Positions 8,678 through 15,741 of a DNA stretch of 64,000 bases are shown one piece after another. Each line of letters begins with the position of its first letter. Positions within the stretch are counted from its first letter, which is position 1. Source of the DNA: Leucobacter allii (GTDB lineage Bacteria > Actinomycetota > Actinomycetes > Actinomycetales > Microbacteriaceae); the NCBI RefSeq assembly GCF_022919155.1, contig NZ_CP095045.1, forward strand, positions 2,480,001 through 2,544,000. The letters are read 5' to 3'. A program made the translations under genes and the position numbers. The notes below the pieces were generated by a model that did not search any database, was not told the origin of the DNA, and saw only the letters and a program-made list of their open reading frames with translations.

Positions 8678-10204
8678 CTACTCCCCCGCCGCGCCGTCGA
8701 CCGGCTTCTCGAATGCCGCGGCGAACTCGGCGAGCAGGCGGGCTCCGAACCCGGTCGAGCCGGTGGAACGCCAGAGGTCGTCGCTCTCGGCCTGCATGGT
8801 GCCGGCGATGTCGAGGTGGCCCCAGGGCAGCCCGTCCACGAACTCGTTGAGGAAGAGCGCCGCGAGGATCACTCCGGCGTACTGCCCGCCGATGTTCGAG
8901 AGGTCGGCGACGTTCGACTTCAGCTGATCGCGGTAGCGGTGGTCGAGCGGGAGCCGCCAGATGTTCTCGTCGCTCGCGTCCGCCGCGGCCTGCAGCTGAG
9001 CGGCGACCGCGTCGTCGTTCGCGAGCATCGCCGCGGTCCGGGTGCCGAGCGCCGCCATCGCGGCGCCCGTGAGTGTCGCGATGTCCACGATCGCGTCGGG
9101 GCGGACCGCCTCCTCCGTGGCGAGCACCAGGCCGTCGGCCATCACCAGACGCCCCTCGGCGTCCGTGTTCTTGACCTCCACGGTCGTGCCGCCGCGGATG
9201 GTGAGCACGTCGCCGAGCTTCGTCGCGCTGCCCGAGGGCATGTTGTCGGTGCACATCAGCCAGCCTGTGACCGCCGTCGTGGCGCCGAGCTCGGCGAGCG
9301 AGGTCATCGCGGCGAAGACCGCGGCGGCGCCCATCATGTCGAACTTCATCGCGGCGTGCATGGCGTTGGAGGGCTTCAGACTGATCCCGCCGGAGTCGTA
9401 CATGATGCCCTTGCCGATGAGGGCGAGATGCCCCTCGGCGTCGGCCGGGCGGTAGGAGACCTTGATCATCCGCGGTTCCTCGGTGCTGCCGGCGTTGACG
9501 CCGAGCAGGCCGCCCGTGCCGAGCTCCATGAGCGCCTCGCGGTCGAAGACCTCGGCGGTCAGGCCGAACTCCGGCGCGAGCCGCTCGACGACCTCGGCGA
9601 ACTTCACGGCGCTCAGATGGCGCGGCGGCGTGTTCGCGAGGTCGCGGGCGATGGCCGCCGTGCGGGCGAGCACGAGCCCGCGCTCGATGCCGGCCTCGGC
9701 CGCCTCGGCGCGATCCGCCGGCAGCCGCAGCGCGAGCTCCTCGAGCGGCACGGTCTTCGGCTCGCTCTTGAGCGCGTCGTAGCGGTAGCGCGCGAGCACG
9801 GCGCCCTCGATCGCGGCCTGCACCGCGACCTCCACGTCCCAGTCCCCGCCGTCGAGCACGCCGGTGAGATCGACCGCGATCCGGTCGCACTCGCGGGCCG
9901 CGCGGGTGAATGCGGCGACGGCGTCGCGCAGCTGCGCGTCGGTCTCGATCCCCTCGCCGGAGCCGACGAGGATGCGCAGCGGCGCACCGGGGAGCACGAG
10001 CGTCTGATTCGCGGCGCCGGTGAAGCCCGCGGCCTCGAGCCCGCCGCGGTCGACGCCGTCGAGCCCCTCGGGCAGCGCCCCGGAGGCGGTCACGAGCACG
10101 GCCAGCGCCCCGGGGTCGCGCGGCGCCTCGGCGGACACGGCGACGCGGGTGGTGCGCGCGAGGGAGGGGACCGGATCGAATGCGGGGTCAATCACAACGC
10201 TCAT
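8678..10204 (-). CDS. pepA: Leucyl aminopeptidase, M17 family
   Basis: 508-residue cytosolic two-metal aminopeptidase. The N-terminal macrodomain-like part is followed by the catalytic domain. This has GKGIMYDSGGISLKPS near residue 265 with a metal-binding Lys and Asp, FDMMGAAAV, CTDNMPSG, and the family signature NTDAEGRL near residue 345. Length and motif order match PepA. The ATG at 10204 is 7 nt from TAGGCT and also has a weak GGAG; open reading continues far upstream only as a frame artefact of high GC. It is followed by the M18 gene in one transcription unit. Confidence 0.93.
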   Translation of the reverse strand: MSVVIDPAFDPVPSLARTTRVAVSAEAPRDPGALAVLVTASGALPEGLDGVDRGGLEAAGFTGAANQTLVLPGAPLRILVGSGEGIETDAQLRDAVAAFTRAARECDRIAVDLTGVLDGGDWDVEVAVQAAIEGAVLARYRYDALKSEPKTVPLEELALRLPADRAEAAEAGIERGLVLARTAAIARDLANTPPRHLSAVKFAEVVERLAPEFGLTAEVFDREALMELGTGGLLGVNAGSTEEPRMIKVSYRPADAEGHLALIGKGIMYDSGGISLKPSNAMHAAMKFDMMGAAAVFAAMTSLAELGATTAVTGWLMCTDNMPSGSATKLGDVLTIRGGTTVEVKNTDAEGRLVMADGLVLATEEAVRPDAIVDIATLTGAAMAALGTRTAAMLANDDAVAAQLQAAADASDENIWRLPLDHRYRDQLKSNVADLSNIGGQYAGVILAALFLNEFVDGLPWGHLDIAGTMQAESDDLWRSTGSTGFGARLLAEFAAAFEKPVDGAAGE

Positions 10205-10211
10205 GGTCTCC

Positions 10212-10217
10212 AGCCTA
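10212..10217 (-). promoter_or_regulatory. -10 hexamer for pepA
   Basis: TAGGCT on the minus strand, 7 nt before the pepA ATG. The spacer contains GGAG, so either a leaderless or a very short-leader transcript is possible. Confidence 0.5.
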
Positions 10218-10284
10218 GTCTTCCGCCGGGGCCCGCAGGCCCGGGCTCGGGATCCGCAGGCCGCGGCGTCGCAGGCCGCGGCTC

Positions 10285-10323
10285 CGCCGCCCGCGGCCCG
10301 CGGCCCGCGGCCCGCGGGCGGCG
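10285..10323. terminator. GC hairpin built on tandem CCCGCGG repeats
   Basis: CGCCGCCCGCGG at 10285-10296 pairs with 10312-10323. The loop and stem contain four head-to-tail copies of CCCGCGG (10291-10317). It lies just downstream of the FtsX-like permease gene and is a likely terminator for the exporter operon; the heptamer run could change length by slippage. Confidence 0.5.
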
Positions 10324-10329
10324 CCGCGC

Positions 10330-11721
10330 TCAGTCGACCGCGAGCGCGGCGACCGGCGACACCCGCGTCGCGCGCCGCGCCGGGGCGAGCGCCGCGAGCG
10401 CGGCCAGGACGATCCCGAACCCCGCGACGCCCGCGACGACCGGCCACGGGATCGTCGGCGGCGCGATCCCGCTCTGGGAGCCCAGCAGGGACTGCGCGGC
10501 GATCCAGCCGTAGCCGATCCCGAGCAGCAGTCCGAAGCCGAGGGCGGTGAGCGTGAGCTGGGCGCTCTCGGCGACGATCATCCGCCGCACCTGGGCCGCC
10601 GTGAAGCCGAGGGCCCGCAGCAGGCCGAGTTCGCGCCGCCGCTGCAGCACGCTCAGCGAGAGGGTGTTGATGAGGCCGACCGCGGCGATGATCGCCGAGA
10701 AGCCGACGAGCGCGGTGAGGATCGCGCTCGTGATCGCGAGCGTGCTCTCGAGCTCGCCGGCGAGGGTCGGATCGTCGGCGAAGGCGAGCAGCGTCATGCT
10801 CCGGTAGCTGTCGAGGGCGACGGCGAACATGGTGACGAGGGTGACGCCGACCACGAGGCCGATGGTCGCCCGTGCGCTCCGCTCGGGGAAACGCACGGCG
10901 TTCGCCGCCGCGAGCGCCCCGCTCGGACCGCGGCCCGTGGCGCGCCCCGCGAACCGCAGGAGGGGCGGCATGATGACGTGCGCGCCGAGCACGATGCCCG
11001 TGAAGGAGCACAGTCCGCCGCAGAACGCGACGAGCAGCGCGAGCGGCGTCAGCAGTCCGAGCAGCACGCCGAGGGCGAGGAGAGCCGCGCCGACGGCGAT
11101 GAGGATCCAGGCGCCGACGGTGCGGCCGCGATGCGCGCGGGCCTCCTCGGGCCGCTCCTCGACGGCGGCGCCCGTCGCGGCGATCGGCGACACTCGGCCG
11201 ACGCGCCGCGATCCCGCCCAGGCCGCGGCCCAGGTCGTGAGCGCGACGACGGCGACGGCAGCGACGGCCAGCGGATCGAAGCGCGGGTACTCCCGGCCCT
11301 CGGGGAGCCATCCGAGGCCCGGCCCCCAGCTCGCGACGCCGGCGACGATCGCGGTCGCGAGCGCGAGACCGATCGCGGCCCCCACGGCGCCCATGGCGAG
11401 CCCCTCGGCGGCGACGCGGGCGCGCACGCGGGCGGCGCTCGCGCCGATGAGCCGCAGGAGAGCGATCGTGCGGGTGCGGCCCGCGATGATCGTCGCGAAG
11501 GTGTTGGCGGTCACGACCGCGCCGACGTACAGCGCGATCACGATGAAAATGGCGCACACCATGAGGAGCACGAGCCGGTAGGTGCCCGACTCCGCGATGA
11601 GGTCGGGATCGAGCGCCGCGGTGAGCACGCCGGTGCCGAGGATCAGCGTGGACGCGAACAGCGAGGCGAGGGCGGCGACGACGATCGTCGCGGCGTGCTC
11701 GCGCAGCCCGGCCGCGCTCAC
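10330..11721 (-). CDS. ABC transporter permease, FtsX/MacB-like
   Basis: 463-residue membrane subunit of an ABC exporter or mechanotransmission complex. It starts with VSAAGLREHAA leading into a first helix, then a helix pair near residues 35-80, a central transmembrane block, and a C-terminal FtsX domain with three helices ending in ARRATRVSPVAALAVD. That closing motif (R.sPv.AL) also appears mid-protein as RVGRVSPIAATGA, so the protein has two FtsX-like halves. The GTG start overlaps the stop of the ATPase gene as GTGA. Substrate unknown; MacB-type partners export peptides or lipids. Confidence 0.88.
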   Translation of the reverse strand: MSAAGLREHAATIVVAALASLFASTLILGTGVLTAALDPDLIAESGTYRLVLLMVCAIFIVIALYVGAVVTANTFATIIAGRTRTIALLRLIGASAARVRARVAAEGLAMGAVGAAIGLALATAIVAGVASWGPGLGWLPEGREYPRFDPLAVAAVAVVALTTWAAAWAGSRRVGRVSPIAATGAAVEERPEEARAHRGRTVGAWILIAVGAALLALGVLLGLLTPLALLVAFCGGLCSFTGIVLGAHVIMPPLLRFAGRATGRGPSGALAAANAVRFPERSARATIGLVVGVTLVTMFAVALDSYRSMTLLAFADDPTLAGELESTLAITSAILTALVGFSAIIAAVGLINTLSLSVLQRRRELGLLRALGFTAAQVRRMIVAESAQLTLTALGFGLLLGIGYGWIAAQSLLGSQSGIAPPTIPWPVVAGVAGFGIVLAALAALAPARRATRVSPVAALAVD

Positions 11722-12479
11722 GCCGCGGTCTCCAGGCGGAGCATCGTCTCGGAGATCTGCGCCGCGCTCATGGCCTCCCGATCGTCGATGATGCGGCCGT
11801 CCGCCAGGAAGAGGATGCGGTCGGCGTGGCTCGCCGCGACCGGATCGTGGGTGACCATCGCGATGCTCTGCCCCGTCTCCACGACGGCGGAGCGCAGCAG
11901 GCGCAGCACCTCGCGGCTCGTCCGCGAGTCGAGGGCGCCCGTCGGCTCGTCGGCGAAGATCACGTCGGGGCGGGTGGCGAGGGCGCGCGCGATGGCGACG
12001 CGCTGCTGCTGCCCGCCCGAGAGTTCGTGCGGGCGATGCCCGGTCCGCCCGTCGAGCCCCAGCGCGGCCACGAGCGCGGCGATGCGCTCCCGCTCGGCCG
12101 TGTCGGGGCCGCGGCCGTCGAGTTCGAAAGGCAGCCGGAGGTTGCCCATCACGTCGAGCGTCGGCACGAGGTTGAAGGCCTGGAAGACGAAGCCGATGCG
12201 GCGCCGGCGCAGCCGGGTGAGCGCGGCGTCGCCGAGCGCGGTGATCTCGTCGTCCCCGAGCCAGACGCGGCCCTCGCTCGCGGTGTCGAGGCCGGCCATG
12301 ACGTGCATGAGCGTCGACTTGCCCGAACCCGATGGCCCCATGATCGCGGTGAACTGGCCGCGCCTGATCCCGATCGAGACGTCGTCGAGCGCGGTGACGC
12401 GCTGTCCTCCCGTCCCGTAGTGCTTGCCGAGGTGCGCGACGCGCGCGACCGCTCCTATATCGCTCGAAAGGATGTCCAT
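11718..12479 (-). CDS. ABC transporter ATP-binding protein, LolD/MacB-like
   Basis: 253-residue ATPase that powers the adjacent FtsX-like permease. Walker A is GPSGSGKST at residues 48-56. The Q-loop is FVFQAFNLVPTL, the signature is LSGGQQQR, Walker B is VIFADEPTGALDS and the H-loop is MVTHD. FxFQxFNLxPTL and EPTGALDS are typical of the LolD/MacB/FtsE subgroup. It is first in a two-gene operon, coupled to the permease by a 4-nt overlap. The upstream gap to the divergent LLM oxidoreductase gene is short and probably contains both promoters. Confidence 0.92.
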   Translation of the reverse strand: MDILSSDIGAVARVAHLGKHYGTGGQRVTALDDVSIGIRRGQFTAIMGPSGSGKSTLMHVMAGLDTASEGRVWLGDDEITALGDAALTRLRRRRIGFVFQAFNLVPTLDVMGNLRLPFELDGRGPDTAERERIAALVAALGLDGRTGHRPHELSGGQQQRVAIARALATRPDVIFADEPTGALDSRTSREVLRLLRSAVVETGQSIAMVTHDPVAASHADRILFLADGRIIDDREAMSAAQISETMLRLETAA

Positions 12480-12630
12480 GCCCCGAAGCTACGCGGCGCC
12501 CGCGATCCCGCGGATCGTCCCGGGGTACCGTCCGCATGGTGCCGGGGTGCCATGTCGGGCGGTACCGGCCGCACCGCGCGGCCGAGCCCGGCGGCGCGAG
12601 CCCGGCGGCGCGGATTTATATGCGCGGGAA

Positions 12631-12636
12631 TATATT
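12631..12636 (+). promoter_or_regulatory. -10 for the LLM oxidoreductase gene in an AT-rich spot
   Basis: TATATT at 12631-12636, 24 nt before the ATG at 12661. It sits in a small AT island (ATTTATAT at 12614-12621 and AATATATTT at 12629-12637) that stands out in very GC-rich surroundings. The two AT blocks may also form an operator. Confidence 0.5.
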
Positions 12637-12660
12637 TCGGCCGGCGCCGTTGCACCCCGC

Positions 12661-13710
12661 ATGAGAGCATTCGGATTCCTGTCCTTCGGGCACTACGGCC
12701 CCGTCCCCGGCTCGCGCGTGCGGACGGCCGGCGACATGCTGCGGCAGACCATCGAGATCGCCGAGGGCGCCGACGAGATCGGCGTGAACGGCGCGTACGT
12801 GCGCGTGCACCACTTCGCGCGGCAGGCGGCATCACCGATCCCGCTGCTCACCGCGATGGCCGCGCGCACGCGGCGCATCGAGGTGGGCACCGGCGTGATC
12901 GACATGCGGTACGAGAACCCGCTGTACTTCGCCGAGGAGGCGGCGGCGCTCGACCTCATCGCCGAGAACCGGATCGCGCTCGGCGTGAGCCGGGGGTCCC
13001 CCGAGCCCGCGCTGCGCGGCTACGAGAACTTCGGGTATCACGGGGCGCAGGATCCGCGGGGCGCCGACCTCGCCAGGGAGAAGTTCGAGCTCTTCCTGCG
13101 CGCCGTCGACGGCGAGGCGCTCGCCGAGAGCGACCCGCAGATGGCACCGCCCGGGCGGCTGCCGATCGAGCCGCGCTCCCCCGGTCTGCGCGACCGCATC
13201 TGGTGGGGCGCGGGATCCCGCGAGTCCGCGGAGCAGGTCGGGCGCCAGGGGCTCAACCTCATGAGCTCCACGCTGCTCACCGAGGCGACCGGCGAGGCCT
13301 TCCACGTGCTGCAGCGGCAGCAGATCGAGGGGTTCCGCGAGGCGTACCGGGAGGCCGGGCACCGCGGTACGCCGCGGGTCTCGGTGAGCCGCAGCGTCTT
13401 CCCGATCGTGAGCGCGGAGGACGAGCAGTACTTCGGGCTGCGCGGGCGCGACGGGCAGGATCAGATCGGCGTGATCGACGGCTTCAGGTCCACCTTCGGC
13501 AAGACCTACGCCGACACTCCCGACCGGCTCATCGAGCAGCTCAGGGCCGACGAGGCCGTCATGGCCGCGGACACCCTGATGCTCACGATCCCGAACCAGT
13601 TGGGTGTTGCTTATTGTGTACATATCCTGGAATCGTTCGCCCAGTATGTAGCGCCTGAGCTTGGTTGGAAGCCGAACACAGAGGGCCCCGTCGAGGGATA
13701 CGCGATCTAA
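12661..13710 (+). CDS. LLM-class flavin-dependent oxidoreductase with a replaced 3' end
   Basis: 349-residue luciferase-like TIM-barrel monooxygenase or dehydrogenase using FMNH2 or F420. It opens with MRAFGFLSFGHYG, has IEVGTGVIDMRYENPLYFAEEAA near residue 80, RIALGVSRGSPEPALRGY near 105-122, and DRIWWGAGSRESAEQVGRQG near 180, a standard LLM layout. The substrate is not readable. Up to about codon 310 (13590) composition matches the chromosome. The last 39 codons (13591-13707) use AT-rich codons unlike the rest. The original version of these 39 codons lies 662 bp downstream, beyond a foreign GNAT gene. The protein stays full length, so it is probably functional. Confidence 0.9.
   Translation: MRAFGFLSFGHYGPVPGSRVRTAGDMLRQTIEIAEGADEIGVNGAYVRVHHFARQAASPIPLLTAMAARTRRIEVGTGVIDMRYENPLYFAEEAAALDLIAENRIALGVSRGSPEPALRGYENFGYHGAQDPRGADLAREKFELFLRAVDGEALAESDPQMAPPGRLPIEPRSPGLRDRIWWGAGSRESAEQVGRQGLNLMSSTLLTEATGEAFHVLQRQQIEGFREAYREAGHRGTPRVSVSRSVFPIVSAEDEQYFGLRGRDGQDQIGVIDGFRSTFGKTYADTPDRLIEQLRADEAVMAADTLMLTIPNQLGVAYCVHILESFAQYVAPELGWKPNTEGPVEGYAI
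13590..13604 (+). repeat. Left copy of a 15-bp imperfect direct repeat bounding the inserted module
   Basis: CCCGAACCAGTTGGG, matching 14252-14266 (CCCGAATCAGCTCGG) at 12 of 15 positions, with the central CCCGAA-CAG shared. Base composition switches from chromosomal to foreign-like just to its right. It is a candidate attL-like junction or the point of homologous exchange. Confidence 0.65.
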
Positions 13711-13734
13711 GGCCAGTGTCCTTTGGGGTCTAGG

Positions 13735-13740
13735 TAGACT
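13735..13740 (+). promoter_or_regulatory. Possible -10 for the inserted GNAT gene
   Basis: TAGACT, 9 nt before the GTG start. It overlaps a 5-bp inverted repeat (GTCTA-GG-TAGAC, 13728-13739). No Shine-Dalgarno site is seen, so leaderless expression is possible. Confidence 0.4.
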
Positions 13741-13749
13741 GACGAAACT

Positions 13750-14250
13750 GTGAGTACGACTCCGCAACACCCAAGCATCCGCCCCTACCAGGCTGACGAC
13801 GCTACGACCACGCTGAGGATTTTCACGGCGGCGATCACAAAGACCGCTGCGGCTGACTACTCGCCAGAGCAAGTCCAGGCCTGGGCCCAACCGGGCCAGC
13901 GAGATGCCACAGGGTGGCACCTCGCCATGCGCAAGCGAAACAGTTTTGTCGCCACTGCGAACAGTGAGGTCGTTGGGTTTTCCGATGTCAATGTGCATGG
14001 ATACATCGACATGATGTTTGTTGATCCCCAACACCAGAGACAAGGAGTGGCGCGCGCGCTTCTTGAGGAGGCGGAAAGGCAAGCGAGAGAACTCGGCGCG
14101 GCAAGCCTCACTGCCGATGTCAGCATCACTGCTCGACCTTTCTTCGAGAGACACGGATTCTTCGTTGAGCACCGACAGGAACCTGTCAAGCAAGGAGTGA
14201 AGCTCGTGAACTTTCGAATGCGAAAAGCACTGTATGAGGAACACCAATAG
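13750..14250 (+). CDS. GNAT N-acetyltransferase, YafP-like, horizontally acquired
   Basis: 166-residue acetyl-CoA-dependent transferase. The fold starts with SIRPYQADDATTTLRIF and reads DYSPEQVQAWA near residue 37. It has the GNAT acetyl-CoA motif MMFVDPQHQRQGVARALL near residues 88-105 and the C-terminal ITARPFFERHGFFVEHRQE. These features match the YafP group, whose members sit on genomes and on mobile cassettes; the physiological substrate is not known. Codon use (TTT, AAA, GTT, ACA) is foreign to this chromosome. The GTG start lacks a Shine-Dalgarno site. It is the only complete gene in the inserted module. Confidence 0.88.
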   Translation: MSTTPQHPSIRPYQADDATTTLRIFTAAITKTAAADYSPEQVQAWAQPGQRDATGWHLAMRKRNSFVATANSEVVGFSDVNVHGYIDMMFVDPQHQRQGVARALLEEAERQARELGAASLTADVSITARPFFERHGFFVEHRQEPVKQGVKLVNFRMRKALYEEHQ

Positions 14251-14251
14251 A

Positions 14252-14266
14252 CCCGAATCAGCTCGG
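14252..14266 (+). repeat. Right copy of the 15-bp imperfect direct repeat
   Basis: CCCGAATCAGCTCGG, one base after the GNAT stop codon. From here rightward the sequence returns to chromosomal composition and continues as the displaced LLM 3' end. It pairs with 13590-13604. Confidence 0.65.
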
Positions 14267-14372
14267 CCCCGAGTACAACCTGCACGTGCTGCAGGCCTTC
14301 GCCGAGCACGTCGCGCCGGCCCTCGGCTGGAAGCCGAACACGGAGGGGCCCGTCACGGGCGACGCGATCTGA
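14253..14372 (+). pseudogene. Displaced original 3' end of the LLM oxidoreductase gene
   Basis: Forty codons including TGA, without a start. They encode PNQLGPEYNLHVLQAFAEHV and continue to a terminal PVTGDAI, aligning without gaps to the last 39 residues of the functional gene (27 of 39 identical by my count). Codons are GC-rich like the chromosome. Joining 13590 directly to 14253 restores an intact, same-length gene, so this is the ancestral end that the insertion pushed downstream. No promoter or ribosome-binding site of its own is seen. Confidence 0.88.
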
Positions 14373-14507
14373 GCGCCACCGCGCGGCGACGGGCCTGACG
14401 CTCCGCGCGCCCGGACCTCCCACGCAGATGCGACCGGGTCCGGGACCGGAACGGATCGTCATGCGGGCCCGGGCGAATCGGCATGTCCGCAGCGCCTCCC
14501 CCGCTCG

Positions 14508-14513
14508 TAGCAT
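14508..14513 (+). promoter_or_regulatory. -10 for the solute-binding protein gene
   Basis: TAGCAT, about 40 nt upstream of the ATG at 14554; the rest of the 14373-14553 gap shows no other clear signal. Confidence 0.4.
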
Positions 14514-14553
14514 CGAGGTGCCCGGTCGCGAGCACCGGCGGGAAGGTGTGAAG

Positions 14554-15708
14554 ATGCGCGCGCTCCGTACCCGCGCGCGGCTGGATCTCAGCCGCCGCGA
14601 CCTGTTCCGTCTCACCGGGGTGGGCATCGGCGCCCTCGGAGTCGCCTCCCTGGCGTCCTGCGCGGGCGCCGGCCAGGGAGGCGCACCGCTCGTCTGGGGC
14701 AACTGGACGATGACGATGGACTACGACGACGAGTCCGGCGCGTACCCCACGCTGGAGCAGTTCACGGAGGAGTCCGGGATCGCCGTCGACTACTTCGAGG
14801 ACATCAACGACAGCGCCACCTTCTACGCCAAGATCCGGGAGCAGCTGGATCAGGGGCAGTTCCCCGGCTACGACCTCTTCAATTTCGCCGACGACTTCAC
14901 CGCGCGGCTCATCGCCAACGAGCAGGTGCAGGAGTTCGATCACTCTCGGATCCCGAATCTCTCCCACATGTCCGAGCTGATGGCGCACCCGTCCTACGAT
15001 CCGGACCGGAAGTTCAGCATCCCCTGGATGGGCGGCATGACCGGGCTCTGCTACAACACGGAGCTCTACCCGAGGGGCATCCGCAGCGTCGCGGACCTGG
15101 CGAGGCCCGAGCTGCGCGGGAAGGTCGGGATCCTCACCGAGATGATCGACACGATCGGCCTGACCCTGCTGGATCAGGGAGTCGACGTTTCGGGCGACTG
15201 GGGGGACGCGCAGTTCGACGCGGCGCTCGATCAGGTGCACGAGCGCCTGACGAGCGGGCAGTACGCCCAGGCGACCGGCAATCAGTACACGCAGGATCTG
15301 CAGTCGGGCCGGATCTGGGCGGCGATGTGCTGGTCCGGCGACATCCAAGTGCTCAACGACGAGGCGGGCAAGGAGCTCTTCGCGTTCGTCATCCCCGAGC
15401 CGGGCGGCACCAAGTACGTGAACGCCATACAGGTGCCCAGGGGGACGGACCGCATGCCCGACGTCGAGGCGCTCATCGACTTCTACTACCAGCCGGAGAT
15501 CATGGCGAGGGTCGTCGAGTACACGGCCTCCGTGCCGCCCGTCGACGGGGTGCGCGAAGAGCTCGCGCAGCTCGGCTCGCGGCTCGCGGAGAGCCCGATG
15601 CTCTTCCCCTCCGAGCAGGACGCGAAGCGGATCTTCGACTTCCGGCAGCTCACCTCGGCCGAGACGAAGCGCTACGTCGAGGCGTTCGTCGGCGTGATCA
15701 ATGCCTAG
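14554..15708 (+). CDS. ABC transporter solute-binding lipoprotein, polyamine/PotD-like
   Basis: 384-residue extracellular binding protein. The N-terminus carries a twin-arginine-like SRRDLFRLTG followed by a hydrophobic stretch and the lipobox LASC, giving a lipid-anchored Cys after export. The mature part (VWGNWTMTMDYDDESGAYPT, DLFNFADDFTARLI, IPWMGGMTGLCYNTELYPRG) has the family-1/PotD-like extracellular fold that binds polyamines or related cationic solutes. The ATG at 14554 follows GGGAAGG. No permease or ATPase gene is next to it. The next gene, an amidohydrolase, begins 33 nt later. It either uses a distant transporter or hands substrate to that enzyme's pathway. Confidence 0.87.
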   Translation: MRALRTRARLDLSRRDLFRLTGVGIGALGVASLASCAGAGQGGAPLVWGNWTMTMDYDDESGAYPTLEQFTEESGIAVDYFEDINDSATFYAKIREQLDQGQFPGYDLFNFADDFTARLIANEQVQEFDHSRIPNLSHMSELMAHPSYDPDRKFSIPWMGGMTGLCYNTELYPRGIRSVADLARPELRGKVGILTEMIDTIGLTLLDQGVDVSGDWGDAQFDAALDQVHERLTSGQYAQATGNQYTQDLQSGRIWAAMCWSGDIQVLNDEAGKELFAFVIPEPGGTKYVNAIQVPRGTDRMPDVEALIDFYYQPEIMARVVEYTASVPPVDGVREELAQLGSRLAESPMLFPSEQDAKRIFDFRQLTSAETKRYVEAFVGVINA

Positions 15709-15741
15709 GCCCCCAGTGCACCCGCAGGCGAAGGAGTCGCG

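Larger units (their letters stand above)
13590..14251 (+). mobile_element. 662-bp inserted module: replacement LLM 3' end plus GNAT gene
   Basis: This segment separates the LLM gene from its own last 40 codons. It holds 120 nt encoding an alternative 3' end of the host gene (stop at 13708), a 39-nt spacer, and a GNAT gene whose stop codon nearly touches the right boundary. Base composition is clearly lower in GC (33 of 60 in line 13921-13980, against 40 of 60 in line 12901-12960). The 15-bp imperfect direct repeats at 13590 and 14252 bound it. No recombinase, transposase or terminal inverted repeat is present. It may be a non-autonomous site-targeted element or the product of homologous exchange with a lower-GC relative. 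Confidence 0.7.

Noticed and set aside
8678..11557. Frame of pepA remaining open for 450 codons upstream of its start.
   Set aside because: The upstream part is Arg-rich and overlaps the real FtsX-like permease gene; the ATG at 10204 matches PepA length.
13599..13605. GTTGGGT at the left edge of the inserted module fits the integron core consensus GTTRRRY, and YafP-like GNAT genes occur in integron cassettes.
   Set aside because: No attC-like imperfect inverted repeat or second core site is found at the right edge, and an integron cassette would not carry a same-length copy of the host gene's 3' end.
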